Part shown: piece after piece, positions 36,509 through 47,397 of the stretch | Position numbering within the stretch: the first letter of the stretch is position 1 | Layout of the letters: each line of letters begins with the position of its first letter | DNA from: Fuerstiella marisgermanici | GTDB lineage: Bacteria > Planctomycetota > Planctomycetia > Planctomycetales > Planctomycetaceae | DNA: 64,000 nt | Direction: 5' to 3' | Assembly: GCF_001983935.1 (NCBI RefSeq) | Contig: NZ_CP017641.1 | Coordinates: forward strand, 7,738,001-7,802,000 | Position numbers and translations under genes: made by a program | Notes under the pieces: model-generated | Databases searched by the model: none | What the model was told of the DNA's origin: nothing | The model's input: only the letters and a program-made list of their open reading frames with translations

Positions 36509-37978
36509 ATGCGAAGATATTGCTGGTTTGTAGCGGCGATACTTATTTGTTTGATCCCGTCTGTCGCAGACGAGGAATTTGTCGATTCGTTGGGCCTGCC
36601 ATCGGCTTGGCAACCTGATATTCCCGGACATGAATACAGGCCGTCCGACTTTGTGTTCCCGGATCTATTCGACAAGGCTGCCGCTGAACTGAAGCAGGCG
36701 ATGGCCACTATTGAACGGTACGTTCGTGAACTTGAGTCTCTTGGAAAACAAGAAAAATCACGAGAAGTTCGTCGCCAACTGGAGCGCGTGCGACAAATGA
36801 GCGCAGGGGAAAAGTTCCCGTCGAGTGACACGCCGCGTCTGCACGTTGTCGGACTGTATGAAGGTGGCGGACCTCGCGACGACCGAGCAACGGTCCGAGT
36901 GACCGACACGTCTTCGCCGATCGTTCTGTGTGTCTGTGCCCACGACTCCGTTCATTGGTCTGTCGAGGCGACCGATGGCGTTCAAATTCAGCGCATCCTC
37001 GTTGCAGGGCACAGTCGACAGTTCGTCAATGCGTCCCCGGCCGGCGTTCCGGTGGAAGGGCGGTTATCTGATGATGGGCTAACAACCTGGAATTTTTCGG
37101 CGTATCACGGGATCTCCTGGCAGCACGTTCAGAATCGCTTGAAAGCCCTCACCGGATTGCCGGTCTTCACTCGAACCGGGACCTATGGAGCGGGCACCGA
37201 TCCGATCGTGATCGGGCCGGAAAGAATTCTATGGCGACAAATGTTTCAGCGCAGCCTGTTGAAGGATCTCGCATGTGAGGCTCGCAGGTTTCACGCCTTC
37301 CATTTCGAAATCGACATCTGCCGAGCTGTGTGGCCTACCCTGGTTCGAATTGAACACGGCACAGACTCGATTGCTACCAGCTGTGTTTTTGGCCCTTACG
37401 CAAAGACTATGCAACCGGTCTCCGGTGACATCCATCGCCTCATCCCGTCACGCAACGACACCTTTCTGACGTTGCATGACTACGGGCTGGCAAAGGTAAA
37501 TCCGGTCAGCGGAACTATCGAACCGATCGAACTTCGCGACTTTCCGAAGATGCATGGAGACTGGCCGATTGCTCTGGACAGTCGTCGAAATCGAATTTAT
37601 CTGTGGGGGCATCACCTGATGTCGTTCGATCTGGACACCGGTCGCCCGCGCACACATCGGAAAGGAAACAGTGGCTCCGTTGTCTCTTTGGCCTACAGCG
37701 CTGACGATGATTGCCTGTTCGGTCTTACAGCTCCCTATGATGGCAATTCGTTTTCGTCCATTCGGCAGATCGTACACCTGAATCTGCGCGGTGCCGATAT
37801 TGAGACGATTCCCCTGAGTACTCCGCTTCCAAATTCCGGTCGGCCAAACCTGTTTCTGGCTCACGACCGTATGGTGATTCAGTTTCCCGCAACAAAACAA
37901 ACAGCCGGAATCAACTATGTGGTCGATCTGCAGACCGGCGAAGTCCTGTTTGCCTGCGAAAGCAAGCCTCGCAGCTAA
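36509..37978 (+). CDS. Secreted protein of unknown function, possible beta-propeller
   Basis: 489 residues from ATG 36509, fixed by an excellent AGGAGG seven bases upstream; the frame extends further but without a start signal. A signal peptide (YCWFVAAILICLIPSVA) is followed by a short helical stretch (about 50-105: AAELKQAMATIERYVRELESLGKQ) and a beta-rich remainder. Segments such as GLAKVNPVSGTIEPIELRDF, MSFDLDTGRPRTHRKGNSG, VVSLAYSADDDCLFGLTAP and YVVDLQTGEVLFA look like propeller blades. No catalytic motif was recognised. It is isolated, convergent with tilS. Confidence 0.75.
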   Translation: MRRYCWFVAAILICLIPSVADEEFVDSLGLPSAWQPDIPGHEYRPSDFVFPDLFDKAAAELKQAMATIERYVRELESLGKQEKSREVRRQLERVRQMSAGEKFPSSDTPRLHVVGLYEGGGPRDDRATVRVTDTSSPIVLCVCAHDSVHWSVEATDGVQIQRILVAGHSRQFVNASPAGVPVEGRLSDDGLTTWNFSAYHGISWQHVQNRLKALTGLPVFTRTGTYGAGTDPIVIGPERILWRQMFQRSLLKDLACEARRFHAFHFEIDICRAVWPTLVRIEHGTDSIATSCVFGPYAKTMQPVSGDIHRLIPSRNDTFLTLHDYGLAKVNPVSGTIEPIELRDFPKMHGDWPIALDSRRNRIYLWGHHLMSFDLDTGRPRTHRKGNSGSVVSLAYSADDDCLFGLTAPYDGNSFSSIRQIVHLNLRGADIETIPLSTPLPNSGRPNLFLAHDRMVIQFPATKQTAGINYVVDLQTGEVLFACESKPRS

Positions 37979-38100
37979 TCCATCCGGAAAGGTGAAGCCT
38001 TCGCCCTCCCGGTCCTTATAGGTCAGCCTACCGTCTGGCAACTAAGTCCGCCGGTACACCGGACGTGATCGACCCGTGCGAAAGTCGATTGTGACTCGCC

Positions 38101-39216
38101 TCAGGAAGATTCGGATACCGCCGTCAATCGCAGCAGGTCTCCTTCGCGGATCGCGTCAATCCCGCCGGGCAGTTGGAAGGACGTGTTGCGGCCAGCGAGG
38201 ATTGCGGCACTGAGTCGTTGCCAGTGGGCGAACGTCATCTTTTGCCGAGGCCAGTTCAGGCGTGTCCATAATCGGGCGAGCGCATGGCGGAGGAGTTCTT
38301 CTTCAACTTTTTGCAGGCGACTGGCGTCGAGGCGGCAGATTGTTGGGTTGGATTCGAGGACGGCGTTGTTGAGCACATCGTCGGCCAGGCGGTCCAGGCT
38401 GCGAGCGGCATAGGCAGCTTGTTGGCTGAGCGACACTAGTGATTTCGCCACCTGAGGATTGAAGTCGCGAGCCAGCAGTGGGAGCAGTTCGTTGCGGATA
38501 CGGTTGCGAGTGAATGCTGACTCACGGTTGGTGTGGTCTTCGCGGTATTCGTGATTGTGGATGGCAACGAATTCTTCAATGTCCGCGCGGCTGATGTTTA
38601 GCATGGGCCGCACGAGGGCGACTGGCGAATTTTTGCCGTGTCCCGGACTTTCCTCTTCAGTTAGTTGGCGGAGGCTGGAATTCCCTGCGCTGGTGATGCG
38701 CAGCGGGCGAGACGGCTGCATTCCGGCGAGTCCTCGCAGCCCGGTGCCTCGGATGACGTTGTGCAGAATCGTTTCTGCCTGGTCGTCCATGTGATGCGCT
38801 GTGGCGACACTGGCGAAGCCGAGACGCTGGGCCGTTTCACCCAGTAACTGATAGCGAGCCTTCCGGCAGGCTTCTTCAAGAGAGCCGCGGCTGCTGAGTT
38901 GCAGGCTGCCTTCTTCGATCGTTAGTAGCTCGAATGGAAGTTCGAGCTGTTCCGCCAGCCTGCCAACGAACTCCGCATCCGCCTCACTGCGTTCGCCACG
39001 CAGCCGATGGTTAACGTGTGCCACGACCAGTCGGTTGCCATTGCTTTCCGCGGGGAAGCCCGACTGTTGAGTCAGCCAGGCCACGGTGGCGTGCAGCAAA
39101 GCGACGCTGTCGACGCCTCCGGAAATTGCCAGCAGAAGGCCGCGTTCAGGGGCGCAATTTGCGGCTGTGTAGCCGCACTCCAGTGCGTCAAGAAACTTCA
39201 CTGATGGTGTGCTCAC
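38101..39216 (-). CDS. tilS: tRNA(Ile)-lysidine synthetase
   Basis: 371 residues when started at GTG 39216, which has AGGA eight bases upstream; a farther GTG at 39249 is possible. The PP-loop ATPase motif SGGVDS is at 32-37 (LLLAISGGVDSVALLHA), with VVAHVNHRLRGERSEADAEFV, the ATAHHMDDQAETILHNVIRGTG signature, GIPG-like GLRGLAGMQPSRPL, and the RNRIRNELLPLL block. TilS changes C34 of the AUA-reading tRNA-Ile to lysidine and is normally essential. The C-terminal region after about 250 is shorter than in E. coli (432 residues), as in many compact forms. It is divergent from the RNase Y gene across a long intergenic interval. Confidence 0.93.
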   Translation of the reverse strand: MSTPSVKFLDALECGYTAANCAPERGLLLAISGGVDSVALLHATVAWLTQQSGFPAESNGNRLVVAHVNHRLRGERSEADAEFVGRLAEQLELPFELLTIEEGSLQLSSRGSLEEACRKARYQLLGETAQRLGFASVATAHHMDDQAETILHNVIRGTGLRGLAGMQPSRPLRITSAGNSSLRQLTEEESPGHGKNSPVALVRPMLNISRADIEEFVAIHNHEYREDHTNRESAFTRNRIRNELLPLLARDFNPQVAKSLVSLSQQAAYAARSLDRLADDVLNNAVLESNPTICRLDASRLQKVEEELLRHALARLWTRLNWPRQKMTFAHWQRLSAAILAGRNTSFQLPGGIDAIREGDLLRLTAVSESS

Positions 39217-39825
39217 TAAGCAATTCCTGCTTGATTTGCGATGGAACACACTGCCCTGGTTGAACGAGCCTGGGGCTTTGATAACATCACACGGTTGCCC
39301 TTCCGGCAGTGAAAATTTCGCTGTTTTGATGGGCTGGACGATAAATCAAGGTCTTCGGATCCTGCCGCAAAACTCAGAAAGACAGACTAGCTATTCTCGG
39401 CGGTCTCTTCGAGCTTGCGACCAAATTCGCCTCACTGCGTTCATGCTGTACAAATGTTCCCGCTCATTTTGACCCTGCTCTTCCTTGCACTGATGCTGCG
39501 GAAGTGCCGGACGGTTTCGGTGTGTTCGCTGCCCGACGATTGGTCGAGCATAGATAGCGACGATTGCACCAGTTCCGTCAGGCCCGCCGTATTTGCGATC
39601 AGCCTGTCGGAATGGCTTCGTTCTCTGTTTCGGCCGGAGCTTCGCGTTCCGGTGCGAGGGGCGTCGATGAAGTGTGCATTGCAGCCGACGAATTGGTCCT
39701 CGCACGACGCCGCTGTTCATCGCCACTCCGTGCCCGTTTTCAATCCGCACTGGATGCTGTCTCGCTGAGTCTACCGACATTGCGTCGGTTAGCAGGAACC
39801 GTCTTTTTCTAAACTGGACGTTTCC
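39217..39825. other. 609-bp intergenic region between divergent tilS and rny
   Basis: No gene recognised. Reading frames in it (for example 39612-39812, a short Arg/Ser/Leu-rich frame from ATG 39612) lack homology and have no convincing ribosome-binding site, though a small gene is not excluded. The interval should contain both promoters; no terminator-like hairpin or known RNA element was seen. Confidence 0.4.
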
Positions 39826-41364
39826 ATGGAATATATCGGCGCCGCTGTGGCGGGCGTCGTTGGTCTTGTTGTGGGCTTCTTTGTTGATCGCATCATCAAA
39901 GGCGGCGCCTACAAGACACGCGACGAGATTCTGCAACAGGCATCTCGCGATGCCGACAATCTCCGCAAAGATCGTGAGATTGCTCTCAAAGAGGAAATGC
40001 TGAAGCGGCGGGAGAAACTGGAACTAAAGCTCGAAGAATCCCGCGACGCACTACGAAAACGAGAACGCGAAATCGACACTCGCGAAGTCCAGCTCAAAGA
40101 ACAGAACAACGACTTCCGCAAGAAAGAACAGATGCTGCAAACGACGCAGCAAAAGCTGGCGGAACGAGCCAAAGCGATGGAAGCTCGACAGACTGAGCTA
40201 AACCGCCTGCTGAAGGAAGAACAGGAACAGCTTTACAAAATCAGCGAACTGAATCACGACGAAGCCAAGTCGTTGCTGCTGAAACGCCTCGAAACCGAGC
40301 TCTCCGACGAAGTCGGCGCTCTGATCATGAAGCATGAATCAGAGGTCAAAACGGAATGTGATCGCCAGGCTCGTGAAGTGATTGGCATGGCTGTCCAACG
40401 GTATGCGTCGGCTCATACTTCTGAGATCGCTGTTTCCACCGTCGACATTCCGAACGACGAAATGAAGGGTCGCATCATCGGTCGCGAAGGCCGCAACATT
40501 CGAGCCTTCGAAAAGGAAACCGGCGTTGATGTGATCGTCGATGATACGCCAGGCGTGGTCATCATTTCGGCCTTCGATACTGTGCGTCGTGAAATCGGTA
40601 AGCTATCGCTGGTCAAGCTGATTCAGGACGGCCGCATTCATCCGACTCGCATCGAAGAGATCGTTGCGGAGACTCAGAAGGAGATGGACGAACACATTCG
40701 TCGACTGGGTCTGGAAGCGTGCGAAGAAGTCGGCATTCGTGGCCTGCACGAAAAGATCGTGTACCTGATGGGCCGGCTGCATTTTCGAGTCAGTTACAGC
40801 CAGAACGTACGGCAGCATAGCGTCGAAGTGGCTCACCTGACTGGTCTGTTGGCTGAGCAACTTGGCTTGGATGGCACGCTGGCTCGACGTTGTGGATTTC
40901 TGCATGACATCGGCAAAGCGGCGGACCACGAAATGGAAGGTGGTCATCCCGCCGTTGGTGCGGAACTGCTGAAACGCTACGGCGAAAACGAAGAAGTGGT
41001 CCACGCCGCCTTTGGGCATCACGACGACATTCGTCCCGAACACATCTACACGGTGCTGGTTGCGGCTGCCGATGCGATTTCGGCCGCTCGACCGGGAGCT
41101 CGTCGCGAGACGCTGGAAAAGTACGTGCGACGTCTGGAAGAGCTGGAAGGTTTGGCCTGCGGTTTCCCTGGAGTCCAGCAGGCGTTCGCCGTTCAGGCCG
41201 GACGTGAGATTCGAATCATCGTGGACGCCGAACAGATCAACGATCGTCAGGCCAAAAAGATGACTCGCGATATTGCAACCGCGATCGAACAGTCGTTGAC
41301 GTATCCCGGTGAGATCAAGGTAACCGTGCTGCGCGAGACCCGAACGATCGAGTACGCGAAGTAA
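39826..41364 (+). CDS. rny: Ribonuclease Y
   Basis: 512 residues, the expected family length (about 510-520). An N-terminal membrane helix ([19 protein letters not shown]) is followed by a long coiled coil (about 30-170), a KH domain ([24 protein letters not shown] near 225) and an HD domain with [10 protein letters not shown] and [17 protein letters not shown] near 335-370. This is the membrane-bound endoribonuclease that starts mRNA decay in many bacteria. All HD residues look intact. The permease gene begins 115 bp downstream on the same strand, probably a separate unit. Confidence 0.96.
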   Translation: MEYIGAAVAGVVGLVVGFFVDRIIKGGAYKTRDEILQQASRDADNLRKDREIALKEEMLKRREKLELKLEESRDALRKREREIDTREVQLKEQNNDFRKKEQMLQTTQQKLAERAKAMEARQTELNRLLKEEQEQLYKISELNHDEAKSLLLKRLETELSDEVGALIMKHESEVKTECDRQAREVIGMAVQRYASAHTSEIAVSTVDIPNDEMKGRIIGREGRNIRAFEKETGVDVIVDDTPGVVIISAFDTVRREIGKLSLVKLIQDGRIHPTRIEEIVAETQKEMDEHIRRLGLEACEEVGIRGLHEKIVYLMGRLHFRVSYSQNVRQHSVEVAHLTGLLAEQLGLDGTLARRCGFLHDIGKAADHEMEGGHPAVGAELLKRYGENEEVVHAAFGHHDDIRPEHIYTVLVAAADAISAARPGARRETLEKYVRRLEELEGLACGFPGVQQAFAVQAGREIRIIVDAEQINDRQAKKMTRDIATAIEQSLTYPGEIKVTVLRETRTIEYAK

Positions 41365-41479
41365 ATGTGAAACTCAGGAACAGTCTTACGACTCGTTCCG
41401 CACGGCAGGCTTGCGAGCCGTCGTTCAACCTGGAACGTTGTCTTGGGATCATCCCTCAACATCAACAAAAGCTGTGCTT

Positions 41480-43093
41480 ATGTCTTCCTTCCTCGTTGTC
41501 ACGATCGGGATACTCATCGTCCTGGGGCTGATTATCGGCCTGCGAATCAATGCATTTATCGCCCTGATCGTGGCCGCAATCGCGGTCAGCTTTCTGGCCG
41601 CTGACCCGGAGCCTGTCGACGGTGTCGAAGCGCCGCCGGTGTCGATGAAGGAAAAGCTGGATCGCGTGTCCCGCGAGTTTGGAAGTTCGGCGGGCAAGAT
41701 CGGGCTGGTCATCGGCTTCGCCGCCGTCATCGGGGAAGCCATGATGCGCAGCGGTGCAGCTGACCGGATCGTGATGGCATTTCTGAGTGTCCTTGGCGTC
41801 AAGCGAGCTCCGTGGGCGCTGATGGGCAGCGGGTTTGTGTTGTCCGTACCGGTGTTTTTCGACACCGTGTTTTATCTGCTGGTGCCGTTAGCGCGATCGT
41901 TGTATGCCAACACGAAGAAGAATTTTTTGCTGTATGTATTGGCCATCTCTGCCGGTGGCGCAATTACGCACACTCTGGTGCCGCCGACACCAGGTCCGTT
42001 GTTCATGGCAGTCCGGCTAGGGGTTCCCGTCGGGCTGATGATTTTTGTTGGCAGCCTTGTCGCTTTTCCTGCGGCTTTGTCCGGTATCCTGTTCGCCACG
42101 TTTCTCGACAAGCGAATTAAGATCGAATCGTTAGAGGACAAGGACGAAACCACCGGCGGAATCGCCCGTGATCTTGAGAATACCGAGCCCACGGAGCTAA
42201 GTTCTCCCGTGCCATTATGGGAAGCGTTGTTGCCTGTCGTGTTACCCGTGATTTTGATTTCGGGTGACACCCTTGTCGACACATTGCAGGTCAAAGATGT
42301 CACTGCAGAAGTGATTCAGGTCGACGATGCGTCTTTACTGGCCAGTGCGGAAAACAATCCGACCTTTCGAATCGACCTGTCGCACTACGCGGATTTACCT
42401 GACGTGGGCGACACGGTTCACGTGACTCCGCAGCAGAAGCTTGAGGACGGCAATACCGCAGCGATTCCGTTCTCTCCTAATTCCTTTAACGACATCAAGC
42501 CGTACACCGAAATCGCCGGCAACCCGGGCCTCGCACTCTTGTTGTCCATGACGCTGGCACTGATCACATGGGTTCGCTGGAAGAAGCCGACCGGCAAAGA
42601 ATTTTCGACGGCTGTGGAAATCGCGTTGCTAAGCGGTGGTCTTGTAATTCTGATCACGGCGGCCGGTGGTGCTTTTGGGTCGATGCTGAAAGTGACCAAC
42701 ATCGCCGTCGACATCAAAGCTCTGTTTGAAGACAGCAATGCCGTCGGCCTGACGTCGCTGTTTCTGGCCTTCGGAATGGCGGCCTTGTTGAAGGTCGCTC
42801 AGGGGTCAAGCACGACTGCGATGATTACGGTTTCCAGCATGATGGCATCCTTCGGGCTGACGGAAGCTGAGCTGGGGTTCAATCTGGTTTACATCTGTAC
42901 GGCGATCGGTGCCGGATCACTGATAGGGTCGTGGATGAATGACAGCGGATTCTGGATCGTGGCGAAAATGAGCGGCCTTTCAGAAACCGAAGCCTTAAAA
43001 ACGTGGACGCCGCTGTTGATCGTGCTGGGCTGTGTTAGCCTGACCATGACCATCATCCTGTCGATGGCCATGCCACTGCTGTCTGCCGGTTGA
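41480..43093 (+). CDS. GntP-family permease (gluconate/organic acid:H+ symporter)
   Basis: 537 residues from ATG 41480; an in-frame extension 23 codons upstream lacks hydrophobic character. Thirteen or so hydrophobic segments are visible, beginning SFLVVTIGILIVLGLIIGL. Family landmarks include GLVIGFAAVIGEAMMRSGAADRIV, VFFDTVFYLLVPLARSL, the HTLVPPTPGPLFMA block and, late, LKVAQGSSTTAMIT and GSWMNDSGFWIVAKMSGLS. Around 240-360 a charged cytoplasmic or periplasmic insertion separates the two halves. GntP proteins import gluconate and related acids with protons. The substrate here is not shown; the IlvD/Edd-family enzyme lies about 9 kb away. Confidence 0.93.
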   Translation: MSSFLVVTIGILIVLGLIIGLRINAFIALIVAAIAVSFLAADPEPVDGVEAPPVSMKEKLDRVSREFGSSAGKIGLVIGFAAVIGEAMMRSGAADRIVMAFLSVLGVKRAPWALMGSGFVLSVPVFFDTVFYLLVPLARSLYANTKKNFLLYVLAISAGGAITHTLVPPTPGPLFMAVRLGVPVGLMIFVGSLVAFPAALSGILFATFLDKRIKIESLEDKDETTGGIARDLENTEPTELSSPVPLWEALLPVVLPVILISGDTLVDTLQVKDVTAEVIQVDDASLLASAENNPTFRIDLSHYADLPDVGDTVHVTPQQKLEDGNTAAIPFSPNSFNDIKPYTEIAGNPGLALLLSMTLALITWVRWKKPTGKEFSTAVEIALLSGGLVILITAAGGAFGSMLKVTNIAVDIKALFEDSNAVGLTSLFLAFGMAALLKVAQGSSTTAMITVSSMMASFGLTEAELGFNLVYICTAIGAGSLIGSWMNDSGFWIVAKMSGLSETEALKTWTPLLIVLGCVSLTMTIILSMAMPLLSAG

Positions 43094-43325
43094 CGAAATC
43101 GAATTTATTGGACACAGTGACACCAGTAAATGGACGCGAATTCGCACCAAATCTGGCACGATTTCATGAGCCTGCGTCAACGTCCTCCAGCGGTTCAAAC
43201 AGCACCACACATGAGTCCATTAGTCGAAGTGCAAAATCAGCGGTTCACCGCGATCTCGTTGCCGTAACAATACTGTTGTCAGCCCACAATTTCGCCGTCG
43301 TTTCAGTTCCCTTAAAGTTTCCCGA

Positions 43326-46300
43326 ATGTCCCGCACCGCTACAGATAACGAATCGCGAGAGCAGTGTTTCCGTGACCTGCTGGGTTATCTGAATTTCTCT
43401 GACGGCACGCCCGGCAACCGATTTCGTGTCTGCCTGAACCAAATTCTGACGACTTCCGACCTGCCTGAATTGCCTCAGGACTTGAAGGTGGAGCTGCTGC
43501 AGCAACTGAAGACGCTGGCCGAGGCTGGGGAATCTGCATTTCAGGAAGTCGCTCAAGCCGAACGAGCGATTGTTTCGGCCATTGACGTCGTCATTCCGGC
43601 CTATCGACAACATCACGCGGACCTGCTGTTCCACCTTCAACCGGACGATTTTCGTCAGCCATTTTTTCTGGCCCTGGTTTTTGAAGCCACGCTGGCGGCG
43701 AGTCACGAAACGGGATGGGACGACTCTGCGGCACTGGCACAGGCCGCGCTGAAGCGACTGAATAACTATGTGGGCTACCGGCCTGTTGCGATCCTGGAAA
43801 ACGGCCGTCGTATGCAGGTCTATGACCACGAACGGTTCTGCCCTGCTCCGCTGTATCTTAAAGGCGTCGGCGTGGCGGCCGGACCGTACCGAAGGCTGAT
43901 CGAAGCGACGCTCGGTTTTATCGGCAATCTTCCGGAAGACATGACCGGTCCGGCTCACTTCAGTCTCGACCGACTGGAAGAACTGTGCCTGGATATTCGA
44001 GCTCATGATCACCTGCATCCGGTGAACAAACGCACGAACTACATGTTTGGCGAATGGGACCCGGAAACGATCGACACCAAAGGCTTCTATAGCCGCTTTG
44101 TCGTGCGGCGTATCATTCTGGAATCGTTGCAGCGTTGGATGGATGCGCCTTCAGGCATTCCCGCCGAAGAGCGATTGTTTGATGCATCGGCCGTGTTGGC
44201 AGGCACGATTTTGATGGCGTCGGCTATCAGCGGCGCGGGCCCGGAGACTTACGATTCCTCCGTTTCGTTGACGTCACTGTTGCCCATGGTCGCTCGGCAA
44301 CGAGATCACTTTTATCAATCACTCCTCGAAACCAGTTCCGGCAGTCGCCGCAAGCGGCTTACGATGAGTGCTCAGGAATCGAGGCAGCCATTCGGGCATG
44401 TGCGGCATCAGTTGAACATGTACCTGTCTCAGTATGGTGCCAGTCAGGTCCAGCACCGGCACCTTGCAACGTTTTATGCCTCACTCGGATTTGAAGAAGC
44501 GGCCTGCGAAGAGGCGACCGTCATACCGTGTGCGTCGGCGCGATTCGAATCCGAAATTCAGTCGCGACTGATGCTTATTCAGCGAGCTGTCCGGTCCAGC
44601 GATCTGGCGACCGCTCGAACGTTGCTGACAGAATGCCTGGATCTGCTGCACCGAGGCATCCATTGCGGCGCCCTGGTGGACCCATGGAATATTCTTGGCT
44701 TCCAGGGCATGTTCCCGCTGTTCGTGGCTCGGGAAGACGCCATTCCGGATAACCGCGTCGAAGTGCTGATCGAAGTGATTGAGCAATTGTTTGACGCATC
44801 GTCAGCGATCATGGCCGAAGCGGCGGCGACCGGACAGCGAGAACTTCATTTTTCTGTGGAACGTGATTTTCAGACACTGGCCGAAGAATGGGACAGCTAC
44901 GCCACGACCACTGTATCTGACCTGCCTGAAGTGCGTGGCGGCGAATCATTGCAGGCCGCTCAACACGTAGCCACCGCGCTGACCGAATGGCGCACGGCCG
45001 GAGAATCTGCAGGCGATATTTCGTTCTGGCGGGAACACGTTGGCCATTTCGAATCGCCTCGCAGTTTCGCTCAGGTGGTTCATGCGTTGCTCGACCGCGG
45101 CGACGGTGTAGCGGCCATGGGACTGCTGATGCAGTGGTTAAGTCTGGCCGAAGAAATGGGGCTGGAATCCGGCAGCCATTCCATGCACAACCTGTTGCAC
45201 CGGTTGTTGCGAACGATCAACAAGAACGACGATGACGCGAAACAGTGGCAGATGCTAAGGCGACTGTTTGCGTTTCTGGAAGCCAACGCGGGTGCGTTCT
45301 GGGAGGTGCCCTCGCTGAAGGAATATGTTGATCGACATCGGAAATCGGACAATCAGGAATCCGCAGCCGACAACGATGGCGGACTGGACCTTGACCACCT
45401 GTTTGATGAAGACGGCGACGAGGAGTCAGATCTGTTTCAAGCCGCTTATGACGACGTTGTCTTTCGCGACAGCGCCGACGACGGCAACGATTCCGACACC
45501 GTTGATGAAGGCTACGGGCCGGGCACGACGGAGTTTGAAGTCATTTATCGGCAGATCGAACCACGTCTGAAGTTCCTGCACACGCTCGGGTCATTGTGGA
45601 GCAGCGCAGCAGTCGCGCTGTCGCAGCGGGCACAGGATTCTGCCGATACGGATGAGCAGCAGCAACACCTGCGGGAATGGCTGACGTCCATTCGCCTCTT
45701 TCTAAAAGAGCTGGGGCATCTGGTCACAGAAGTCCGCGATCACGAAATCAAAACGTATTCGGCGGACCTCGACGCCAACATTGAGTACGACATTCAGATG
45801 CAGTCGCGTTTTTTGCTGATGCAGAATGCGATTTCCACCACGGTCGAATTTCTGATGGCTGAACGCATGCTGTGTTCAGTTCTCGCAGACGGCGAAAATC
45901 TGCCCGGGTCAGGTCGCGATTTTGATCGGCAGCTTGTGGTCATGCTGCGAGCCGTTTTGACCAGCGACGCGGCGACCGTGCGTGAAAATTTTGGTCGTTT
46001 TGCAACGGCATTGCAGCGGCGTCCGTTGCTGTATGTTCCGTTTGAGCATGGCGGACAGCCGACCGGTATCCTGAAAGCTCGCACGCTGCAGGCCGTTATT
46101 CGCATGCTGCTAAGCCAGTTGCCTCGACTGGGCCTGATTGAAGAAACGTACCGTCTGCTGCAAACGGCCTTCAAAATGGAGCGCACGTCACGGCCGCTTG
46201 GGCAGGCCGTCACAGAATTCGACCGGCTGTTCCGCATTGGTCTCGCCTGTTCTGTCGAAGCCCTGTTGCACGCAGCCAGTCGTTGGAAAACGTCAACCAC

Positions 46301-47291
46301 TCGCCAACGTCGCAGCGTGTTTCGCCGATTGCAACGTCTGCTGGACGCGTATCGCGAATTGTGGTCGGCTCACAGCAGTTCGATGCGGCTTTCGGTCGTG
46401 GAAGAACTGAACGACAGCGACCGAGCTGACGAAGTGCGTGAGTTTATCGAAACTTACGGCGAAGATCTGTTTCACACACGTATGCTGACGTTGGGAAATG
46501 CGCGAGCCATCGTGCATCACGGGGCGGATTCGCTGCTGGACGAACTCGAGCAGAATCTCTCTGTTGTACAGCCAGTGAAAATCGTGGACGACGTGACCGC
46601 CGGTGTGATCGGCCGTGACGAAGCCACAGAAATGATGGAATTTGTTTACGAAGCCGTCGTCGATAACTTCGACCGATTTCTGGAATACAACACCACGACG
46701 ACGCATTCTGATTACGGCAACCGCTTGTATTGCCTGTTGGATTTTCTACGGCTGGAATCGTTGTACGACCGATTTAACTGGAACAACATTCCGTACCAGA
46801 TTGCTCACGAAGCGGCCGTGCGTTTCGGGGCGGACGATCTCGCCGGGGAGATTGAAGCGGAACTGCGAGACACAACCTTCGAAGTGGCCGATTCGCTGGT
46901 CGATGAGTTGCAGGATCTGGAAACGGAATACGGCGTCCAGCTTCCTACGCTGCACGACCATGTGCACGAACGCATCGTGGGAGCTCTATCTGTCAACCGC
47001 ATGACGGCTCGCGTCGGTCGCTGCAGCCCCGGATTGAGTGGCGTGTCAGAAGAAGAAGCGGCCGACCACTTTCGCATATTGCGACAGGAGATTGCCGATT
47101 TTATGGAAGGTCGACTGGGGTCCGGAATCGAACCGCCCGACTGGATGCATCAACTCGCTCGCGAATTTGAACGGGCTCACGATGAGCACGCCGGGCTGAT
47201 CGCAGAATCATTGACCAACGTCGACTTTCAGCGTGTGACTCAAAAAGAAATCGACCGTCAGTTGGCTCGCCTGATACCGGATGATGAATAA
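43326..47291 (+). CDS. Large helical protein of unknown function (1321 residues)
   Basis: Not recognised. The 1321-residue chain has no signal peptide and no membrane segments, so it is probably cytoplasmic. It is rich in Leu, Ala, Glu and Arg and appears largely alpha-helical, perhaps a repeat solenoid; segments such as LLQWLSLAEEMGLES and VRSSDLATARTLLTECLDLL resemble TPR-like helices but a regular repeat was not confirmed. An acidic, Asp-rich linker lies at about 680-732 (DLDHLFDEDGDEESD). No enzymatic motif was found. Codon use and absence of stops make it a firm gene. It is convergent with the PhoB-like regulator and has its own 232-bp upstream interval. Confidence 0.85.
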   Translation: MSRTATDNESREQCFRDLLGYLNFSDGTPGNRFRVCLNQILTTSDLPELPQDLKVELLQQLKTLAEAGESAFQEVAQAERAIVSAIDVVIPAYRQHHADLLFHLQPDDFRQPFFLALVFEATLAASHETGWDDSAALAQAALKRLNNYVGYRPVAILENGRRMQVYDHERFCPAPLYLKGVGVAAGPYRRLIEATLGFIGNLPEDMTGPAHFSLDRLEELCLDIRAHDHLHPVNKRTNYMFGEWDPETIDTKGFYSRFVVRRIILESLQRWMDAPSGIPAEERLFDASAVLAGTILMASAISGAGPETYDSSVSLTSLLPMVARQRDHFYQSLLETSSGSRRKRLTMSAQESRQPFGHVRHQLNMYLSQYGASQVQHRHLATFYASLGFEEAACEEATVIPCASARFESEIQSRLMLIQRAVRSSDLATARTLLTECLDLLHRGIHCGALVDPWNILGFQGMFPLFVAREDAIPDNRVEVLIEVIEQLFDASSAIMAEAAATGQRELHFSVERDFQTLAEEWDSYATTTVSDLPEVRGGESLQAAQHVATALTEWRTAGESAGDISFWREHVGHFESPRSFAQVVHALLDRGDGVAAMGLLMQWLSLAEEMGLESGSHSMHNLLHRLLRTINKNDDDAKQWQMLRRLFAFLEANAGAFWEVPSLKEYVDRHRKSDNQESAADNDGGLDLDHLFDEDGDEESDLFQAAYDDVVFRDSADDGNDSDTVDEGYGPGTTEFEVIYRQIEPRLKFLHTLGSLWSSAAVALSQRAQDSADTDEQQQHLREWLTSIRLFLKELGHLVTEVRDHEIKTYSADLDANIEYDIQMQSRFLLMQNAISTTVEFLMAERMLCSVLADGENLPGSGRDFDRQLVVMLRAVLTSDAATVRENFGRFATALQRRPLLYVPFEHGGQPTGILKARTLQAVIRMLLSQLPRLGLIEETYRLLQTAFKMERTSRPLGQAVTEFDRLFRIGLACSVEALLHAASRWKTSTTRQRRSVFRRLQRLLDAYRELWSAHSSSMRLSVVEELNDSDRADEVREFIETYGEDLFHTRMLTLGNARAIVHHGADSLLDELEQNLSVVQPVKIVDDVTAGVIGRDEATEMMEFVYEAVVDNFDRFLEYNTTTTHSDYGNRLYCLLDFLRLESLYDRFNWNNIPYQIAHEAAVRFGADDLAGEIEAELRDTTFEVADSLVDELQDLETEYGVQLPTLHDHVHERIVGALSVNRMTARVGRCSPGLSGVSEEEAADHFRILRQEIADFMEGRLGSGIEPPDWMHQLAREFERAHDEHAGLIAESLTNVDFQRVTQKEIDRQLARLIPDDE

Positions 47292-47397
47292 GTGCCGCCT
47301 GGCAGCATTCGTGAGCGCGGCGGTTGACTGGACGCCGACTGGCGGTGCATTAAGCCAAAGCTGATTCAGAATCGCTGGCACCAGCAGGCAGCGTGAT

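Noticed and set aside
39415-39768. 117-codon plus-strand frame between tilS and rny
   Set aside because: A short hydrophobic start gives the look of a membrane protein, but the rest is random-looking and no Shine-Dalgarno precedes it.
39391-39936. 181-codon minus-strand frame upstream of RNase Y
   Set aside because: It overlaps the RNase Y start on the opposite strand and has no homology or ribosome-binding site.
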